Part shown: positions 62,001 to 64,000 of the stretch, one piece after another
Numbering within the stretch: the first letter of the stretch is position 1
Layout of the letters: every line of letters starts with the position of its first letter
NCBI RefSeq assembly: GCF_019139675.1
Contig: NZ_CP077077.1
Coordinates: 2,294,001-2,358,000 of the forward strand
Origin: Pseudomonas maumuensis
Lineage (GTDB): Bacteria; Pseudomonadota; Gammaproteobacteria; Pseudomonadales; Pseudomonadaceae
Length of the DNA stretch: 64,000 nt
Direction: 5' to 3'
Program-made: the position numbers and the translations under genes
The notes under the pieces: generated by a model
The model's database searches: none
Told to the model about the DNA's origin: nothing
Seen by the model: only the letters and a program-made list of their open reading frames with translations

Positions 62001-64000
62001 GCGGCAGCGGCAGTTGCGCGCATACCCGCTGCCAGTGGCCCTGGGCGCTGGCGGCGAACAACGTGCGCAGCACTGCGTGGCTGCGCATCAGCGCCTGCAG
62101 CTCGTCGCGCAGGGCCGCTTCGTCGAACGGGCCACGCACGCGGCAGGACATGATGTCCAGGTAGGTGGCCGCCTGTTCGACCTGGGAATGGAACAGCATG
62201 CCTTCCTGCAATGCGGTCAGCGGGTATCCATCCTGGTCGCCGGCCTGGCGCCCGAGCGCAGCGCGTTCGGGGTCGAGCAGGGCGAACGGCGCACTGCTGG
62301 CGGCAGAGTGTGCCTGCCAGGGCGCCAGTTCGGCGGCGAGGGCCGCCAGGGTCGGGTGGCGGTACAGTTGGCGTGGGCTGAAGGTATAGCCCGCCGCGCG
62401 CGCCAGGCGTTGGACATCGAGGATGCGCAGCGAGTCGCCGCCGCAGGCGAAGAAGTCGTCGTCGGCGCAGATCTGCGGCAGTTCCAGCACCTCGCGCCAG
62501 ATCCCGGCAAGCAACGTTTCGCGCTCACCGGCCGGTGCCCGGCCTGGCTCGGCACGCTCCGCCGCCAGTGGCGCCAGGGCGCGCAGGGCGGCGATGTCGA
62601 CCTTGCCGTTGGCCGTCAGCGGCAGGCGTTCGACCTGGCGCAGTTGCTGGGGCTGCATGTGCGCCGGCAGGTGTTCGCGCAGGTGGGCCTGGACGCTGGC
62701 CAGGGGCAATGGCCGGGTGGCGCTGAACCAGGCCTGCAGCACGCCGCGGCGCGCGTCGTGGCGCACCACCGCGTCTTCGATCTCCGGCAGGCGCAGTAGC
62801 GCGGCCTGGATATCGCCCAGTTCGATGCGGAAACCGCGCACTTTGACCTGGTGGTCGTTGCGCCCCTGGTACTCCAGCGTGCCGTCCTCCCGCCAGCGGC
62901 CGAGGTCGCCGCTGCGGTATAGGCGCAGGCCATGCCGTTCGACAAAGGCACGGGCGCTGAGTGCCGGTTGATTGAGGTAGCCCCGCGCCAGCCCGGCGCC
63001 GGCGATGTGCAGCTCGCCGGTGACACCTGGCGGGCAGAGCTGGCCGTGGGCATCGAGTACCAGCACGGCGAGGTCGGACAGTGGCCGACCGATGCCGTTG
63101 CCGGCCAGCCCGTCGCGGCGCACCACGTCATGGGTGACGTGTACGGTGGTCTCGGTGATGCCGTACATGTTGCTAAGGCGCACCCGCTCGCCGTACTTGT
63201 CGAACCACGGCGCCAATGCCCCGGCCTGCAACGCCTCGCCGCCGAAGATCACCTGACGCAGGGGCAGGTGGCCGGGGTGGCGCAGGTCTTCGGCAAGCAA
63301 CCGGACGAACGCGCTCGGGGTCTGGTTGAGCACGGTCACGCCATGTTCCAGCAGCAGCGCGCGCAGCGCCTCGGGATCGCGACTGGCCGGCTGTGGCACG
63401 ATCACCAGGCGTGCGCCGTGCAGCAGCGCGCCCCAGATTTCCCATACCGAGAAGTCGAAGGCGTAGGAGTGGAACAGGCACCAGCTGTCGTGCTCGTCGA
63501 ACTCGAACAGCGCACGGCTGCTGGTGAACAAGCGCATCACGTTGTGATGGCTGAGCATCGCCCCCTTGGGTGTGCCCGTGGAACCGGAGGTATGGATCAC
63601 GTAGGCCAGTTGCGTCGGGGCGATGCGCGGGAGCGGCAGGTCGTCGTGCGCGTCGTCGTCCGTGTCGTCGAGCGACACCGCCGCTATGCCTCGCAGCCCA
63701 CTGCGCGCCAGGGCCGCGTCTTGGGCCACCAGCAAGCTCAGGGCGCTGTCCTGGCACACCGCGACCAGGCGCGCATGGGGGTAGTCCGGGTCCAACGGGA
63801 CATAGGCGGCTCCGGCCTTGAGAATACCCAGCATGCCCACCAGCAGTTCGATGCCACGGTCGGCGCAGAGGCCGACCAGGGTGTCGGCCGCCAGTGCCTG
63901 GCCGTGCAGTTGCCGGTAGCGTCGACGCAGGCGCCGGGCCAGACGGTCGCTGGCGCGGTGCAGCGCGGCGTAGCTCAGGCGCCGGTGAGCGTCCTCCAGC
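59095..64000 (-). CDS. NRPS A(Thr)-PCP-C-A-PCP, partial at right edge
   Basis: The frame continues past the right edge, so the first domain is cut. The first A domain has IHTSGSTGTPKGAM and gives the code DFWNIGMVHK, the canonical threonine code. Then comes PCP (FFACGGDSLRI) and a C domain starting YPLTALQEGMLFHS with HHAILDGW. The second A domain has MYTSGSTGQPKGVM and code DAFFMGVTFK, similar to codes for branched aliphatic residues. It ends with PCP (FFECGGDSLLA) and a basic tail. It is the most upstream enzyme seen in the locus. Confidence 0.9.
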   Translation of the reverse strand, partial: LEDAHRRLSYAALHRASDRLARRLRRRYRQLHGQALAADTLVGLCADRGIELLVGMLGILKAGAAYVPLDPDYPHARLVAVCQDSALSLLVAQDAALARSGLRGIAAVSLDDTDDDAHDDLPLPRIAPTQLAYVIHTSGSTGTPKGAMLSHHNVMRLFTSSRALFEFDEHDSWCLFHSYAFDFSVWEIWGALLHGARLVIVPQPASRDPEALRALLLEHGVTVLNQTPSAFVRLLAEDLRHPGHLPLRQVIFGGEALQAGALAPWFDKYGERVRLSNMYGITETTVHVTHDVVRRDGLAGNGIGRPLSDLAVLVLDAHGQLCPPGVTGELHIAGAGLARGYLNQPALSARAFVERHGLRLYRSGDLGRWREDGTLEYQGRNDHQVKVRGFRIELGDIQAALLRLPEIEDAVVRHDARRGVLQAWFSATRPLPLASVQAHLREHLPAHMQPQQLRQVERLPLTANGKVDIAALRALAPLAAERAEPGRAPAGERETLLAGIWREVLELPQICADDDFFACGGDSLRILDVQRLARAAGYTFSPRQLYRHPTLAALAAELAPWQAHSAASSAPFALLDPERAALGRQAGDQDGYPLTALQEGMLFHSQVEQAATYLDIMSCRVRGPFDEAALRDELQALMRSHAVLRTLFAASAQGHWQRVCAQLPLPLQVQDLRALEPAAQERWLEAFHRDELQRPLNGEQAPLWRVTAHALHGGWYLTLTCHHAILDGWSVARLFTTVLDNLDRRLQGEAAQAAASALDFSAYVARERRWRTQAELGAFWQATCDGLEPTLLAEAPRHAEGHLRRLEVPLDAALDTALRDTARNLGVSLDLVLLAAHLQALSRFTGRRRVACGMPSHGRLVEDEGQRMLGLFLNTTPCVVALSADEPPRQLVHRLRDYRAGLGDAAQYPLREILRERGGALFDSLFNFVHFHVFDRLRHLRHLQVSPGHCHEQTNFTLVNQTGIDPHSGALRIELVHRCEQWCDASAQRFALYLRQALCDLAEVAPDRALRTALQALYPPVAWQGRADQAAGGGMLQRFAEIVARHGQRPALRGTGQALSYAELDRWSDNLALALLASHGASLAGQRIGVFTAPGMATIATLLAVLKAGASYLPLDPGYPTARLRQLLDDARPALLAGAVMALESHAALNLPARVIDEAPLLQAPAQALPPADANALAYVMYTSGSTGQPKGVMVEQAGILRLVVEADYVRIGPGDVLGQLATLSFDAATFEIWGALLNGATLALAPLGCALDSPALARYLHEQAVSVLFITTRLFDRHVAAGHAAMFRGLRYLMIGGEVMDPLSVDRLLACAEGCPQQVYNVYGPTENTTFSTFQPLDREYLAREGGAIAIGRPIRGTSAHVLDERGLPAAIDQVGELYLGGLGLARGYLNDPARSEAAFVTLDPGDGLGPRRLYRTGDAVRWQSDGSLGYCGRIDRTIKVNGYRVNLGELENAARQCAGVEQCYAVGGQGLLLYFSGTTDAPTLRQALASQLPGYMLPARLIAVEAFELNRNGKIDSTRLPAPGSISAPPRSFSNPSEQRLQQIWSALLGHAEIDAEDNFFECGGDSLLAMQLQQHISLAFARELPVVEVFRHPTLRSMARFLDGAASQARPDHDEQRRAAAFSARRARLTT

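Noticed and set aside
58774..62799. Very long plus-strand frame (1341 residues) opposite NRPS and PKS genes
   Set aside because: It consists of Gln/Ala/Gly/Val-rich shadow sequence without domains. The minus strand encodes recognisable modules.

Overview
The window looks like chromosomal DNA of a Pseudomonas of the P. putida/entomophila/mosselii kind. The evidence is high GC, Pseudomonas-type REP palindromes, a typical LexA box, two cobalamin riboswitches, and close-packed ATGA-coupled operons. The species cannot be fixed from sequence reading alone. No rRNA, tRNA, IS element, prophage or CRISPR array was seen.

Region 1 (1-6.2 kb): the start of a membrane sensor protein, small lipoprotein and membrane proteins, and a B12-riboswitch-controlled ABC importer (binding protein, permease, ATPase). 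Region 2 (6.3-12.6 kb): a carnitine catabolic locus matching the E. coli dmlR-dmlA-yeaV-yeaW-yeaX order: LysR regulator, D-malate dehydrogenase, BCCT transporter, Rieske carnitine oxygenase and its reductase. A repeated 17-bp motif lies before both the transporter and the oxygenase. Region 3 (12.7-18.8 kb): a molybdenum hydroxylase operon (Mo subunit, 2Fe-2S subunit, tri-haem cytochrome c, XdhC-like and MobA-like maturation proteins). Region 4 (18.9-25.6 kb): hchA with a coupled LuxR-type regulator, a quinone oxidoreductase, a LysR regulator, a decayed peroxiredoxin, a MipA-like porin, a VOC protein and RNase T2. Region 5 (25.6-30.4 kb): a phospholipase-D-fold protein, then an AA10 LPMO plus GH18 chitinase pair behind a near-perfect LexA box, then an AlkA-type glycosylase. 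Neither the LPMO nor the chitinase has a signal peptide. Region 6 (30.4-37.2 kb): a TonB-dependent receptor under a second B12 riboswitch, an outer-membrane protein, GNAT, AhpD-like, LpxO and ThpR genes.

Region 7 (37.2 kb to the right edge, all minus strand) is a hybrid NRPS-PKS biosynthetic locus that continues past the window. In transcription order it encodes A(Thr)-PCP-C-A-PCP, a KS-ACP protein carrying a dead AT remnant, SbnA- and SbnB-like enzymes, C-A-PCP with a Dab/Dap-like code, and C-A-PCP whose A domain carries an inserted GNAT-like domain. Three tailoring or unknown proteins follow, then a strong hairpin. A second set follows: response regulator and histidine kinase, MATE exporter, a methyltransferase-like protein that has lost its SAM site, an SbnI/SerK-like ParB-fold protein, a type II thioesterase, and an ABC-F protein.

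Inferred logic: SbnI-, SbnA- and SbnB-like enzymes would make L-2,3-diaminopropionate from serine for the assembly line. MATE and ABC-F would provide export and self-protection, and the two-component pair would control expression. I do not recognise this combination as a characterised pathway. It is the best candidate for an undescribed system in the window, followed by the LexA-boxed LPMO/chitinase pair.
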